DNA of 64,000 nt from Clostridium bowmanii (GTDB taxonomy: Bacteria; Bacillota; Clostridia; Clostridiales; Clostridiaceae): contig NZ_JAHLDL010000011.1 in NCBI RefSeq assembly GCF_018861315.1, positions 1 through 64,000 of the forward strand, read 5' to 3'. The first letter of the stretch is position 1; every line of letters starts with the position of its first letter. Shown here piece after piece: positions 39,821-49,214 of the stretch. The translations under genes and the position numbers were made by a program. The notes under the pieces are model-generated. The model worked only from the letters and a program-made list of their open reading frames with translations, searched no databases and was not told where the DNA came from.

Positions 39821-40990
39821 TCACTTTTTACCATTTAACTGTTCTGCAATGATTCTTGCTAAATACTTGCCAGTATTTTTTGCTTGTTCAATAGTATTAT
39901 TATCTGAGCCTACTTCAATTAGCACAGCATTATCACTTCTATTCTGATTATAAAAGCCCATGCCGTATTGATAAGTATATATTTCTCTTGGGTATAAAAG
40001 ACCTGGAAATAATTTATTTGATGTTCCTATCATTGAATCTATTACTTTCCTTTGCTTTGCATATCTAGGGTTTTTTTCTGTGACTACAAACATAAATGGC
40101 GCAACATTTTCCCCATTTAATTTGGTAGTTGCTGCCTTTACACTATCTCTATGTAAATCTATAATTAATTTAAAATCTCCATATTGCTTTAAATACTTAT
40201 CTAAAGTAACTCCTGATTTTTTATAGGCTGAATAATAATCTCCTTTATCATTCACAGTCTTGTCATGTATAACTGCAATCCCATAATTTTTTTCTAACTC
40301 CTCTTCTATTACATCTCCTACAGCCGTTACATTCCTTGTCGCATCTGAACTGCTGTCAACTTTAGTTGTATCCTTGTCTGAGACTAGATAAGCTTCTGAG
40401 GTATGAGAATGATATATAAGTACTTCAGGCCTAGCATTATTTAGAGTTTTTTTCAAAGTAGGGTTATACAGAGTTGAAACCAGATTAGAACTTTGAATTG
40501 TAGCTTCATTTTTGCTTACCTGCTTTTCACCTAAATTAAAGGGATGAAGTATAAATGTTTTTAAATTTTCTACTCCACTACTATGATTATTTACATTTGA
40601 ATCAGGAATAATTTCATTATTATTTAAATACGAAATTTCTTTTGCAATTATCGATATAGGATTTAAAATATCTACTCCTAAAATAGATAACACTGCAAAT
40701 TTAATGCTAGTTTCATTATCTGTGTTTTTTTCTTCAGTTTTTGAAACATTAATCACAGATAAGGTATTGCTAATAGCTTTAACGTAAAAGTAGTTTTGAT
40801 ATTTACCTTCACCATAAGCCCTAACACTTTTGGGTAAGATGGATCCAAATAAAAAAATAATGAGTAGAGTGAAAATACTAGAAAATACTCTCCCATTGGT
40901 ATCTTTTTTACAATTGTGCTTTGGAAAGTTTGGTTTTTCACTGGTCAGCTTGTTACTCACACCTTTGAAATCTATACCGCTGTAACTCAT
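39821..40990 (-). CDS. spoIIP: Stage II sporulation protein P
   Basis: SpoIIP is the cell-wall amidase/endopeptidase that, with SpoIID and SpoIIM, drives engulfment. The 389-residue protein has an N-terminal membrane anchor (about 36-58) and the C-terminal amidase domain with LIYHSHTSEAYL, FKLIIDLHRDSV and AVLIEVGSDNNT, which supply the zinc and catalytic residues. GGGGGG precedes the ATG. It lies downstream of gpr, as in Bacillus and Clostridium. Confidence 0.95.
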   Translation of the reverse strand: MSYSGIDFKGVSNKLTSEKPNFPKHNCKKDTNGRVFSSIFTLLIIFLFGSILPKSVRAYGEGKYQNYFYVKAISNTLSVINVSKTEEKNTDNETSIKFAVLSILGVDILNPISIIAKEISYLNNNEIIPDSNVNNHSSGVENLKTFILHPFNLGEKQVSKNEATIQSSNLVSTLYNPTLKKTLNNARPEVLIYHSHTSEAYLVSDKDTTKVDSSSDATRNVTAVGDVIEEELEKNYGIAVIHDKTVNDKGDYYSAYKKSGVTLDKYLKQYGDFKLIIDLHRDSVKAATTKLNGENVAPFMFVVTEKNPRYAKQRKVIDSMIGTSNKLFPGLLYPREIYTYQYGMGFYNQNRSDNAVLIEVGSDNNTIEQAKNTGKYLARIIAEQLNGKK

Positions 40991-41117
40991 TTTTATCCCC
41001 CCCGCATAGACATCTTCAAAAATAACTAACCAAGATGCTAGTCTGTTTTTCTTTAGATGCCTTTTACATTATATATGAGGGAATATAGTGATTTATTACT
41101 AGTTTATATTAGTAATT

Positions 41118-42092
41118 CTAGTTTAAAAACTTATTTATGTCCTCGAGATCTAGTGCAGGCTGCAAGGCTATATTAAGACCACTCGCAATAATTTTAGAAA
41201 GAGAATTTATAACCATATCAATTTCCTTTGGTGTAACTACAAGATTACCAACATAAGGATTTAATATTTCAGTGATCATCTTTTGTTTTTCCTGCTTATC
41301 AATGGACTTAAGCATATTGTAAAATTCTCCACCTGCATTTGCAGTTCTAATCATCTCATCAAGCACTAAATCAATGGTATCATTTGCTAGAGTTGCTGCA
41401 TCCACTACTGTTGGAACCCCAATAGCAATAACGGGTACTCCTAAGGTTTGCTCATTTATTTGCATTCTTCGATTTCCTATGCCGGCTCCTGGTGAAATCC
41501 CAGAGGTACCTATTTGTATAGTTCTATTTACCCTATCCATTTTTCTAGAAGCTAAGGCATCAATACATATTACTAGATTAGGCTTTATTTTCTCCACTAT
41601 GCCTCTAATAATTTCGCCAGTTTCCATACCGGTTATTCCAAGTACTCCAGGGGATATAGCACAAACAGGCCTTATACCTTCATCTATAGAGTCCGGTACT
41701 AATTCTTTTAAGTGCCTAGTAACCATTATTTTCGAAACAACTTTTGGACCTATAGCATCCGGAGTAACGTTCCAATTACCAAGTCCAACCACCAGGGCCG
41801 TCATACTATCCTCTAATTTTATTAAAGGTTTAAGTACCTTTCCCATTACAATACTAACCCGGTCCATAGCCTCACCATCATAGTGAACAAATTCTGGGAT
41901 ATCAATAGTTATATATGTACCTTTTGGTTTTCCCATCATTTTTTCACCAACATCGCTGACTATTTTTACATTAGTGATTTTAATATCACCCTCATTATAC
42001 TCATCTACATCAATACCAGGCATCTCACCATTGTTTTCTGCACTGTATATCTCTTTAGCTTCCACAGCTAAGTCTGTTCTTATACTTATCAT
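41118..42092 (-). CDS. gpr: Germination protease GPR
   Basis: This A25-family endopeptidase cleaves small acid-soluble spore proteins at germination. The 324-residue protein has the N-terminal propeptide motif IRTDLAVEAKE, VVGLGNWNVTPDAIGPKVV, and CIDALASRKMDRVN around the catalytic aspartate region. It is made as a zymogen in the forespore under SigG in relatives. It lies upstream of spoIIP and is divergent from rpsT. Confidence 0.95.
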   Translation of the reverse strand: MISIRTDLAVEAKEIYSAENNGEMPGIDVDEYNEGDIKITNVKIVSDVGEKMMGKPKGTYITIDIPEFVHYDGEAMDRVSIVMGKVLKPLIKLEDSMTALVVGLGNWNVTPDAIGPKVVSKIMVTRHLKELVPDSIDEGIRPVCAISPGVLGITGMETGEIIRGIVEKIKPNLVICIDALASRKMDRVNRTIQIGTSGISPGAGIGNRRMQINEQTLGVPVIAIGVPTVVDAATLANDTIDLVLDEMIRTANAGGEFYNMLKSIDKQEKQKMITEILNPYVGNLVVTPKEIDMVINSLSKIIASGLNIALQPALDLEDINKFLN

Positions 42093-42212
42093 AATTTCAC
42101 CTCAACTAGATTTTTAATATTAGCTTTTCCTAATATTTCTTTCCTATTCTTTTAAAACTATTTATTTAAAGCAGCATTATATTAAAATTTCTATATATAG
42201 GATAAATTTCAC

Positions 42213-42241
42213 TTGATGTGATTTAAGTTTAATGCTATAAT
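42213..42241 (+). promoter_or_regulatory. rpsT promoter
   Basis: TTGATG (42213-42218), a 17-nt spacer and TATAAT (42236-42241) form a strong sigma-A promoter on the plus strand. Transcription should begin near 42248, giving a leader of about 85 nt before rpsT. Confidence 0.75.
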
Positions 42242-42255
42242 ATCAATTGTCTATT

Positions 42256-42303
42256 GTCTATTAAATAGACTCGTATGCAGTTTTCCCCAAGACTGCAAAT
42301 ACG
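42256..42303 (+). promoter_or_regulatory. Structured rpsT leader
   Basis: Two hairpins lie in the leader: GTCTATT-A-AATAGAC (42256-42270) and CGTATGCAGT pairing with ACTGCAAATACG (42272-42303, bulged). The leader is a plausible binding site for S20 autoregulation, but no direct evidence exists in the sequence. Confidence 0.5.
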
Positions 42304-42332
42304 GATTAAATACAAAGGGGGGTGAAAAACAA

Positions 42333-42605
42333 ATGGCAAATATTAAATCATCAAAAAAAAGAATTAAAGTTACTCTAGTTAAGACACAAAGAAATACAAT
42401 GATTAAATCAGCTTTAAAAACTAAGGTAAAAAAATTCGAAACAGCTGTCGCTACTGGCAATGTTGAAGAAGCTAAGGTTACATATGCAAACGTGGTTAAA
42501 GCTTTAGATATGGCTGTAACAAAAGGAATTCTTCACATTAATAAAGCAGCAAGAAGAAAGTCAAGACTTGCAACTAAGTTAAACAATTTAAGTTTAACTG
42601 CATAA
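42333..42605 (+). CDS. rpsT: 30S ribosomal protein S20
   Basis: The 90-residue basic protein starts [15 protein letters not shown] and has the paired long helices of S20, including [17 protein letters not shown]. It binds 16S rRNA early in 30S assembly. The ATG follows GGGGGGTG. It is monocistronic with its own promoter, leader and terminator, divergent from gpr and convergent with holA. Confidence 0.98.
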   Translation: MANIKSSKKRIKVTLVKTQRNTMIKSALKTKVKKFETAVATGNVEEAKVTYANVVKALDMAVTKGILHINKAARRKSRLATKLNNLSLTA

Positions 42606-42606
42606 T

Positions 42607-42642
42607 AAATAACCGGTGACAAGCACCGGTTATTTGTTTTTT
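42607..42642 (+). terminator. rpsT terminator
   Basis: AAATAACCGGTG pairs perfectly with CACCGGTTATTT around five bases, followed by a T-rich run. It lies between the convergent rpsT and holA genes. Confidence 0.88.
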
Positions 42643-42644
42643 TG

Positions 42645-43679
42645 TTACATAACTGTCTTTATCATAAATACTTCAATATTTATCTTGTTGTCAGTAGACG
42701 TACTTTTCAGTGTTTTTTCTGTTTCAACACATAGTCCAATATTTCTCCTTAACCCCTTTAAAGTAAATTTCATACTCTGTGAAATCATTTTTTCACATAT
42801 ATAAGGATGAAGTTTTAACTCACCCGCCAAAGTTTCTTTTGCTTTCCCACTTTCAATACCTAATTTAATATTAAATAAAAGATTAAATTGCCTTGCTATC
42901 ATAAATAAGATAAACGGAATTTTTTCGCCTTTATATATAAGTTCATTTAAGATGTCTAAGGCTCTTTTTATATTTTTCTGAGACAAATAATCAACTAAAT
43001 TAAATATATCATTTTCACTCTTTTGAGGTGCCATAGCCAAAATGTCTTCTTTTGTAATTTCTCTTCCCTCTGCATACGAAACTAATTTTTCTACTTCGTT
43101 TAATATAATATCCATATTATTGTCTACATGGGAGCAAAATAGTGCAAGTTCAGCTTTTCCGATTTTTTTACCTGCAGTTTCAAATAAATCCTTACATTTT
43201 TTTTGAAGAGAGTCACCTTTTAATTTATCAACTTTTATAACACATGCCTTTTTTTCTAATTTTTTAATTTTATTGCTGGGTTTCTCTCTATCACTTGAAA
43301 ACACATAATATATAATCAAAATGCAATAGGGCGAAGGATTTTTTAAGTATTCGTTTAGCAAAGAAAAATTGTCACCTTTCAAATCCCCTAAATTCTTACC
43401 TGCACCGCTATCCTCTAAAAATGATGCTCTATATACCACCACCACTTTTTTATCACTCATAAATGGCATGGTTTCACAAGCATCAATAATTGTCTCAAAA
43501 TCAACTTTGCTGCCATCAAACTTGGAATAATTTAAATCTATGAAATCGCCACTTAACGCTTTCTTAGTTATAAATTTAACATGTTGTTTTATTAATTTTT
43601 CATCCGCTCCACAAAATACATAACAATTATCTAATTCATTCTTCTTTATTTTTTTTTCTAAATCCATAAAATTAATCAA
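42645..43679 (-). CDS. holA: DNA polymerase III delta subunit
   Basis: HolA opens the sliding clamp within the clamp loader. The 344-residue protein has NCYVFCGADEKLIKQ at the N terminus, the RecA-like fold of AAA+ delta without a functional P-loop, and IFNLVDYLSQKNIKRALDIL in the collar region. It starts at TTG, supported by GGAGG six bases upstream; the next ATG is too far. It follows comEC by 15 nt in the same direction. Confidence 0.92.
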   Translation of the reverse strand: MINFMDLEKKIKKNELDNCYVFCGADEKLIKQHVKFITKKALSGDFIDLNYSKFDGSKVDFETIIDACETMPFMSDKKVVVVYRASFLEDSGAGKNLGDLKGDNFSLLNEYLKNPSPYCILIIYYVFSSDREKPSNKIKKLEKKACVIKVDKLKGDSLQKKCKDLFETAGKKIGKAELALFCSHVDNNMDIILNEVEKLVSYAEGREITKEDILAMAPQKSENDIFNLVDYLSQKNIKRALDILNELIYKGEKIPFILFMIARQFNLLFNIKLGIESGKAKETLAGELKLHPYICEKMISQSMKFTLKGLRRNIGLCVETEKTLKSTSTDNKINIEVFMIKTVM

Positions 43680-43694
43680 AACATTCCTCCAACC

Positions 43695-45461
43695 CTATAA
43701 AAATTTTATAACTCTGCTTCCTATAATTATGTATTTATTTATTATTGTGCCCGCAGGCACAAATGTATCATCCCATTTCAGTTTTACAATGTTACTAAAT
43801 GCTATAATTTCTTTATTGGTATTATTAAATAGCACCTTATCATTAAATACAAAGCTAGTAACTTTATTATTTGTTTTTTCTAAAAAGTACACTTGTGCTT
43901 CTAATTTCCTACCATGACTAATTAATCTTAATATACATCCGCCCCCAAGGTTAATAGTTGAATCTCCTATGTAACCAGAAATAACCCTATCTATTTTAAC
44001 AGGCATCTTTATACCAGAACCATTAATGTTACCCGCAGAAACCGCAATTGTATTTTTTTTATATTGCACTAAAACTATATCATTTTTATTTATATTTATA
44101 TAGCTAATCTCGGGAAAAACTTTATAATTTTGAAATACAATAATAAGAATAACACAAAGTGGAACATATTTAAATTGCTTATGTCCACTTTTTATTCCAA
44201 GATAACATAGATATAGCCCAAATACAACTAAGCTCTCTATATAAGAAAAGTAAATCATTTCGGGTAACAGTACCCCTAAAATTTTCTGAATAAATTCTAT
44301 AATTGATAAAACTGTGTATAAGCCATAATTTATTAAATTGAACAATGCATTTATGCCACTAAGTCCTAGCCCTATATTTCCAAGGATTACAACTACCGTG
44401 TAAAATGGTAATAGAAGTAAGTTTCCAAAAATAAATCCTAAACTAAAAGTTTTCAATGCAAAAACTACATAAGGCAGGGAAAATATTTGAGAACTTATGC
44501 TTAAACTAAAAGACTCGTTTAAAATAGAGGGTAGTTTGTATAACACCTTTTTAACTTTTTTATTAAAAAGAATAATTCCTAGAACGCAAAGAAAAGAAAG
44601 CATAAAACCAATATCTAAAATAGAAAATGGTCTAATTATAAGTAGAATAATTGCAGCTAGGCTAAGAGAAGAAAGGCTATCATATTTTTTATAAACTTTA
44701 CTCGATATTTTTAATACAAAAATCATTATAAAGGCTCTTATGGTAGATGCTTGCCCACCTGTAAATACCATATATAAAAAAGAAAATAATATGGCAATTT
44801 TATAACCAAGAATAATTTCTAGTGCTTTATATACTACTGACATATGGAGTCCTGATACACTTATAACATGACTAATCCCCAATTTTTTAAAATCTTCTTT
44901 TTGGTTTTTTTCTATGTATCCACTATCCCCAAAGCACACTCCCATAACTAGTGCCGCCTTTTCTTTTCCTAATATAGGAGAGAATTTTTGGTATAAGTTG
45001 CTTCTAAAATTTTCAATCACAAATATTAAATCCTCATCACATATTTTATAATCAAAAACCTTATAGGTTCCCACTATTCCTCTTTCATAAACTGGTGATT
45101 TTTTAAAATTACCACTTATCCAAACATTTCTTCCTTCGGTTAATTTAAAGATATCTCCTTCCAAAACTATTTTTTTACCATTATATTTTGCATAGCAATA
45201 ATAAGTACTTTTATCTGAAATTCTCACTTTCACGTTTGGTTTATTGGGCAAATTAATATTAAAATATGAATAATAATTTGTAGCAGAAACAACGAAAAAA
45301 CACAATACTAAATAGAAAAATTTTTTCTCTATAGTAAAATACATTATACCTAAAAAAGATGCAGCTATAACTGCACCTAAAATAGGATCAATAGTTAAAA
45401 TTAGAAAAGTAAAGCATCCCATAAATATTGTTATTGCATAATATACTAAAGGTCTAACCAT
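43695..45461 (-). CDS. comEC: ComEC/Rec2-type DNA uptake channel, without the beta-lactamase-fold domain
   Basis: The 588-residue polytopic membrane protein has the DUF4131 N-terminal region (about 25-150) and the competence domain with GVCFGDSGYIEKNQKEDFKK, SHVISVSGLHMSVVY and the repeated hydrophobic helices that form the channel. Bacillus ComEC carries a further metallo-beta-lactamase-fold domain; here the C-terminal 130 residues are short beta-rich sequence without an HxHxDH motif. DNA import is known for the family; whether this species is competent is unknown. It is transcribed just before holA. Confidence 0.88.
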   Translation of the reverse strand: MVRPLVYYAITIFMGCFTFLILTIDPILGAVIAASFLGIMYFTIEKKFFYLVLCFFVVSATNYYSYFNINLPNKPNVKVRISDKSTYYCYAKYNGKKIVLEGDIFKLTEGRNVWISGNFKKSPVYERGIVGTYKVFDYKICDEDLIFVIENFRSNLYQKFSPILGKEKAALVMGVCFGDSGYIEKNQKEDFKKLGISHVISVSGLHMSVVYKALEIILGYKIAILFSFLYMVFTGGQASTIRAFIMIFVLKISSKVYKKYDSLSSLSLAAIILLIIRPFSILDIGFMLSFLCVLGIILFNKKVKKVLYKLPSILNESFSLSISSQIFSLPYVVFALKTFSLGFIFGNLLLLPFYTVVVILGNIGLGLSGINALFNLINYGLYTVLSIIEFIQKILGVLLPEMIYFSYIESLVVFGLYLCYLGIKSGHKQFKYVPLCVILIIVFQNYKVFPEISYININKNDIVLVQYKKNTIAVSAGNINGSGIKMPVKIDRVISGYIGDSTINLGGGCILRLISHGRKLEAQVYFLEKTNNKVTSFVFNDKVLFNNTNKEIIAFSNIVKLKWDDTFVPAGTIINKYIIIGSRVIKFL

Positions 45462-45512
45462 AATAAACTATAAACTTGAAAATTTATTTATTAAAAGAAC
45501 ATATTAATTTGT

Positions 45513-45746
45513 TCAATCCTCTTCTATTTCTATTATAATCTCAACACTATGGATATTAGGAGTGGCATGAATGTGTCTCACATGAGGTATTCCAGTTTTA
45601 TTTCTTGTTTTAAAATAATTACAAGTAATCTCCTCTGCCGCACTTTCCGACAAATTATTATAATTAACGAAATACTCTTCTTCTGGCATATCTAAAAAGA
45701 TAGTATTACTTCCTATTACCCTTGTTTCAAATATATTTTCAAGCAT
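45513..45746 (-). CDS. Small acidic protein, unknown
   Basis: The 77-residue product is acidic (ends EIIIEIEED), with an HVRHIHATPNIHS histidine-rich stretch (His residues spaced over 13 positions) that could bind metal. GGAGG is seven bases before the ATG at 45746. It lies between the P-type ATPase homologue and comEC in the same direction. I do not recognise a family. Confidence 0.6.
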   Translation of the reverse strand: MLENIFETRVIGSNTIFLDMPEEEYFVNYNNLSESAAEEITCNYFKTRNKTGIPHVRHIHATPNIHSVEIIIEIEED

Positions 45747-45893
45747 TTTCACACCTCCACAATTTTATTTTATCCAATAGAATTATAATTAATCAGGGTA
45801 TTTTTACTTGTTTTTGATTTCTCTAACACTGTTAGCATTTTTTTTAGCATTGTAACGTTTTTCATTAACTAAAATAGCATTAGTTTTAAATAA

Positions 45894-48407
45894 CTAAAAA
45901 TTGAAATTATTAAAGCAAATAAACATAAAAGCAATTTGTAATAATAAATTTATTAACATCAAGGCATAAGAAATTTTATTTTTAGAAAAATGATTTTCAT
46001 GTAACAACTTTAAGGTGAATAGATTTTGAAATAGTGCAAAAATTAGAGTGCTTATCTGCTGTGCACTATACGTCGCAAATCTATGTATACGAGTTAATAT
46101 CAAAAAATACATTCCACAAGTTGCAAGTGAAGTCACAATAGAAACTCTTTTTATATAATCATAGTTAATATTTTTAATATTTTTCAAGGAACTCTTATTT
46201 TGAAATAAAATTGATAACCCACAAAATGGTGCACTGATGAAATTCAAAAATAAAATTTCAATAAATGAAAATGGCAATTTACCCTTAGTAATTAAACAAA
46301 CTAATATGATAAATAATTCATTTATACCCATTACGCAGAAAAATAAAGCTAATTCACTTATATAGTTAATAATCTTTTTACTCTTCTGAACTAAATTTAT
46401 TATTTCACTTAAATCATTTTCTTGTAAATATAAACTTGAAAGCTTTCTTACTACATTGCTGCATTCACTTCCCGTAGAAATGGATATACGAGAGTTATTA
46501 AGGTATTCCAAATCCGTTAAGGTGTCCCCCAGCGATGCTATAGAATATCCTCTATTATTCAGCAAATTAACAATTTCATTTTTATGTTTAGGGGAAATTT
46601 TAGAAAAGATTCTAACCCCCTCAATATTTTTTTCAAATTCTTCACTACTCATATAATCTATTTCTATTCCTGATAATATTTGTTCACTCTTAACTGCAAG
46701 CCCTAGAAGCTTCCCAAAAGCTAAACAAGCTAATTTATTGTCTCTTTCATCTACAATCAACCTAATATTAAGGTCCTCACAAGTCTTTATTGCTGCATGG
46801 ACACTTTCCTTTATAGGATTTTCAAAAACCATCAGACCAACAAAAACTAAATTGCTTTCAATATTCTCATCAATACTGGGTTCATAATTAAAATTTCTAT
46901 ATCCAAGGCCTATAACATTATAGGAACTATTAGACATTTCAATATGAACATTTATTATATTTTCAATGTCAGTGTCTTTAATTTCTTTTTCCACACCATT
47001 AATTAATATATGAGTACATTTATTTAAAAGTCCATCAAGATTACCTTTTACATTGGCTCTATACCTGTCTTCATTCTTATTTACAACAGTTTTAATCCTT
47101 CTATCAGAATCATAGGGTATTACAAAAATTCGCTCCTGCTCTTTCTGAAGCTCACTGTTTTCACTTAATTTTTCACTACAAAAATTGCAAACTGCATATT
47201 CCACTAAACTCTCAATAGAATTAGATTTTTCTGCATATGGTTCGCCTTCTGTAAGTTCAGCATCGTTGCAAAGTGTAGCTATGCTAATCATTCGCTCTAA
47301 TGTACCTTCAATAACAACACCCTGGTCTTCCAGATTAATAAGCCCATTATCACAATAAACTTTCCTGAAAATAAATTCATTCTCAGAAATAGCACCTATT
47401 TTTTTTGTAAATATTGCAGATATGTTAGAAAGAAAGTACATGGTAGAAATATCCTTTATGTAAATATTCTTCTTTTTAAACCTAGCTGATATAATATGAA
47501 AAAACACAAGTAATATTATAATAATAACAGGAAAATTAAAGCTCATAAAAATAAAAATAAGGTCATTTATAATTTCATGGATAGCTAATTTCTGGTATAA
47601 GGTTACCACTAAAGTGAATATGCCAACTATTGTAGTAATTATAGAGGCTTTACTTGCAATTTTACCAAATCTTTTACTAAAAAACCTATTATCATTTTTA
47701 TAATGCAGTAATGCTTTTAAGATCTTACCAATTTGTGTATCCATACCCGTAGCAATAACTATCCCAAGGCCATACCCTTCTGTAACAATAGACGATTTAA
47801 AAACCATATTCTTTATTTGTGAAAGATTTATAATTTCTCCCTCTATCTTCATAGAGTATTTTTCTACTTCATATTTTTCACCTGTTACAGCTACTTCTTT
47901 AACTACAAGATTTTCGCATTCTATTAGCCTAATATCTGCTGGAACATAGCTACTCTTTTCTAAAAAAACTATATCCCCAACTACTATTTCCTCACATCCT
48001 ATTTTGCATCTCTTTCCGTTTCTTATTACAACGGCAAAAGGTACATTAAGATTATCTATTGCCTTTAAATTCTTTTCTTCCTTATAGTCTCCAATGATTA
48101 TTAATATAAGACTAGCTAGCATTATGAAAGTTGCGATAAATCCCGCGATATATAACTTATTAAAAAACAACATAATGACAAAAATTAAGTACACTGCATT
48201 CCATAACTGGGCTATTTCCTTGATAATCAAAATTAAAAGGCTTTCTATTTTAGGCTTTAATATAATATTATTACCATATGTTTCTCTCATATATTTAATT
48301 TTATTTTCGCTTAGCCCTAACTTAACGTCTGAATCTAAAGTTTCTACTACCTTTGTCATTGTATTCCCATACCACTTCTTCATATTACCCAACCTATCCT
48401 TCTGCAT
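45894..48407 (-). CDS. Degenerate P-type ATPase homologue, phosphorylation site lost
   Basis: The overall plan is a P2-type cation ATPase of 837 residues: N-terminal cation-ATPase domain (GLSENKI, YGNN), two membrane helices (about 55-107), an actuator domain with VGDIVFLEKSSYVPADIRL and TGE (175-177), helices at about 255-305, P and N domains (320-650) and further membrane helices from about 680. The phosphorylation motif (canonical DKTGTLT) reads TKKIGAIS at 334-341, so Lys335 replaces the essential aspartate. The PEGL motif is FPVII (292-296), the KGA motif is KGN, TGD is lost near 553-556 and GDGxND is GDTLTD (627-632). The frame is intact, so a pseudoenzyme or regulatory role is likely. 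An alternative start is Met9. Confidence 0.85.
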   Translation of the reverse strand: MQKDRLGNMKKWYGNTMTKVVETLDSDVKLGLSENKIKYMRETYGNNIILKPKIESLLILIIKEIAQLWNAVYLIFVIMLFFNKLYIAGFIATFIMLASLILIIIGDYKEEKNLKAIDNLNVPFAVVIRNGKRCKIGCEEIVVGDIVFLEKSSYVPADIRLIECENLVVKEVAVTGEKYEVEKYSMKIEGEIINLSQIKNMVFKSSIVTEGYGLGIVIATGMDTQIGKILKALLHYKNDNRFFSKRFGKIASKASIITTIVGIFTLVVTLYQKLAIHEIINDLIFIFMSFNFPVIIIILLVFFHIISARFKKKNIYIKDISTMYFLSNISAIFTKKIGAISENEFIFRKVYCDNGLINLEDQGVVIEGTLERMISIATLCNDAELTEGEPYAEKSNSIESLVEYAVCNFCSEKLSENSELQKEQERIFVIPYDSDRRIKTVVNKNEDRYRANVKGNLDGLLNKCTHILINGVEKEIKDTDIENIINVHIEMSNSSYNVIGLGYRNFNYEPSIDENIESNLVFVGLMVFENPIKESVHAAIKTCEDLNIRLIVDERDNKLACLAFGKLLGLAVKSEQILSGIEIDYMSSEEFEKNIEGVRIFSKISPKHKNEIVNLLNNRGYSIASLGDTLTDLEYLNNSRISISTGSECSNVVRKLSSLYLQENDLSEIINLVQKSKKIINYISELALFFCVMGINELFIILVCLITKGKLPFSFIEILFLNFISAPFCGLSILFQNKSSLKNIKNINYDYIKRVSIVTSLATCGMYFLILTRIHRFATYSAQQISTLIFALFQNLFTLKLLHENHFSKNKISYALMLINLLLQIAFMFICFNNFNF

Positions 48408-48440
48408 TTATATACATTATATTCTTCGCTTACATAAACA

Positions 48441-48469
48441 AAAGACTTTAATATAACAACTAAAGTCTT
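48441..48469 (-). terminator. Terminator after the MORN gene
   Basis: AAGACTTTA pairs with TAAAGTCTT around about 10 nt, followed on the minus strand by TTTTGTTT. Confidence 0.7.
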
Positions 48470-48499
48470 CAGCATTAAAATGCCTTTATTATATGAGTT

Positions 48500-49051
48500 C
48501 TATCTTATTAATTTGTTATTTTTAGATTGTCCCATTTCAATTTCTCCATCAGCATATATATACATTCCAGACCCTTGTCTTTCATCATTTTGCCATTGCC
48601 CTATATATTTTTCTCCTCCAGCCCAATTATGAATCCCATCTCCATGTCTAAGTCCATCTTTCCACTGGCCTACATAGGAATCTCCATCTGGCCAATTGCA
48701 AATGCCTTGACCACATTTTTCATCATTTTCCCACTCTCCTATATACTTTTCACCATCTGGCCATGTGTATATTCCACTTCCGTGTTTTTCATCATTATTC
48801 CATTGACCTATATATTTTTCCCCGCAAGCCCAAGTAAGAGTTCCCAGGCCATGCATCTTGTCATTCTTCCAAAGACCTACATATTTACTTCCATCCGTAT
48901 AAATAAAGGTACCTTGGCCATTTTTCTTACCATCTTTTCTTTCTCCCACATAGGATCCTCCGTGAACATGTTGTACTTTAGGAATTATCAAATTAGCATT
49001 CTGCATTTTAATTTTATCCAAAACAGTTTTATTAAATTTTATATTTTTCAT
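48500..49051 (-). CDS. MORN-repeat protein
   Basis: The 183-residue protein contains six exact 23-residue MORN units starting at residues 34, 57, 80, 103, 126 and 149 (pattern Y-V/I-G-x-W-x-D/N-x-x-x-x-G-x-G), with a partial seventh at 172. A 33-residue N-terminal segment precedes them; no signal peptide or catalytic domain is visible. MORN repeats form an elongated beta strip used in protein or lipid contact. The ATG has AAGGAGG upstream. It lies between the degenerate P-type ATPase and a zinc-ribbon gene. The function is unknown. Confidence 0.85.
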   Translation of the reverse strand: MKNIKFNKTVLDKIKMQNANLIIPKVQHVHGGSYVGERKDGKKNGQGTFIYTDGSKYVGLWKNDKMHGLGTLTWACGEKYIGQWNNDEKHGSGIYTWPDGEKYIGEWENDEKCGQGICNWPDGDSYVGQWKDGLRHGDGIHNWAGGEKYIGQWQNDERQGSGMYIYADGEIEMGQSKNNKLIR

Positions 49052-49172
49052 GCTGTATTTCCTCCTTTTCCTTAGGCAACCTTAACCTAATGTTCCACTT
49101 TGCGTGCCTCATCTTTAATATACTATACCATAAGTTTTTAGAAATTATACAATATTTTTTTACATAATAAAA

Positions 49173-49198
49173 ACCTGTAGGAATAAATTCCTACAGGT
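49173..49198 (-). terminator. Terminator after the zinc-ribbon gene
   Basis: A perfect 12-bp stem, ACCTGTAGGAAT with ATTCCTACAGGT, has a 2-nt loop and is followed by TTTTTATT on the minus strand. Confidence 0.85.
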
Positions 49199-49214
49199 CT
49201 TGTATTAGATATAA

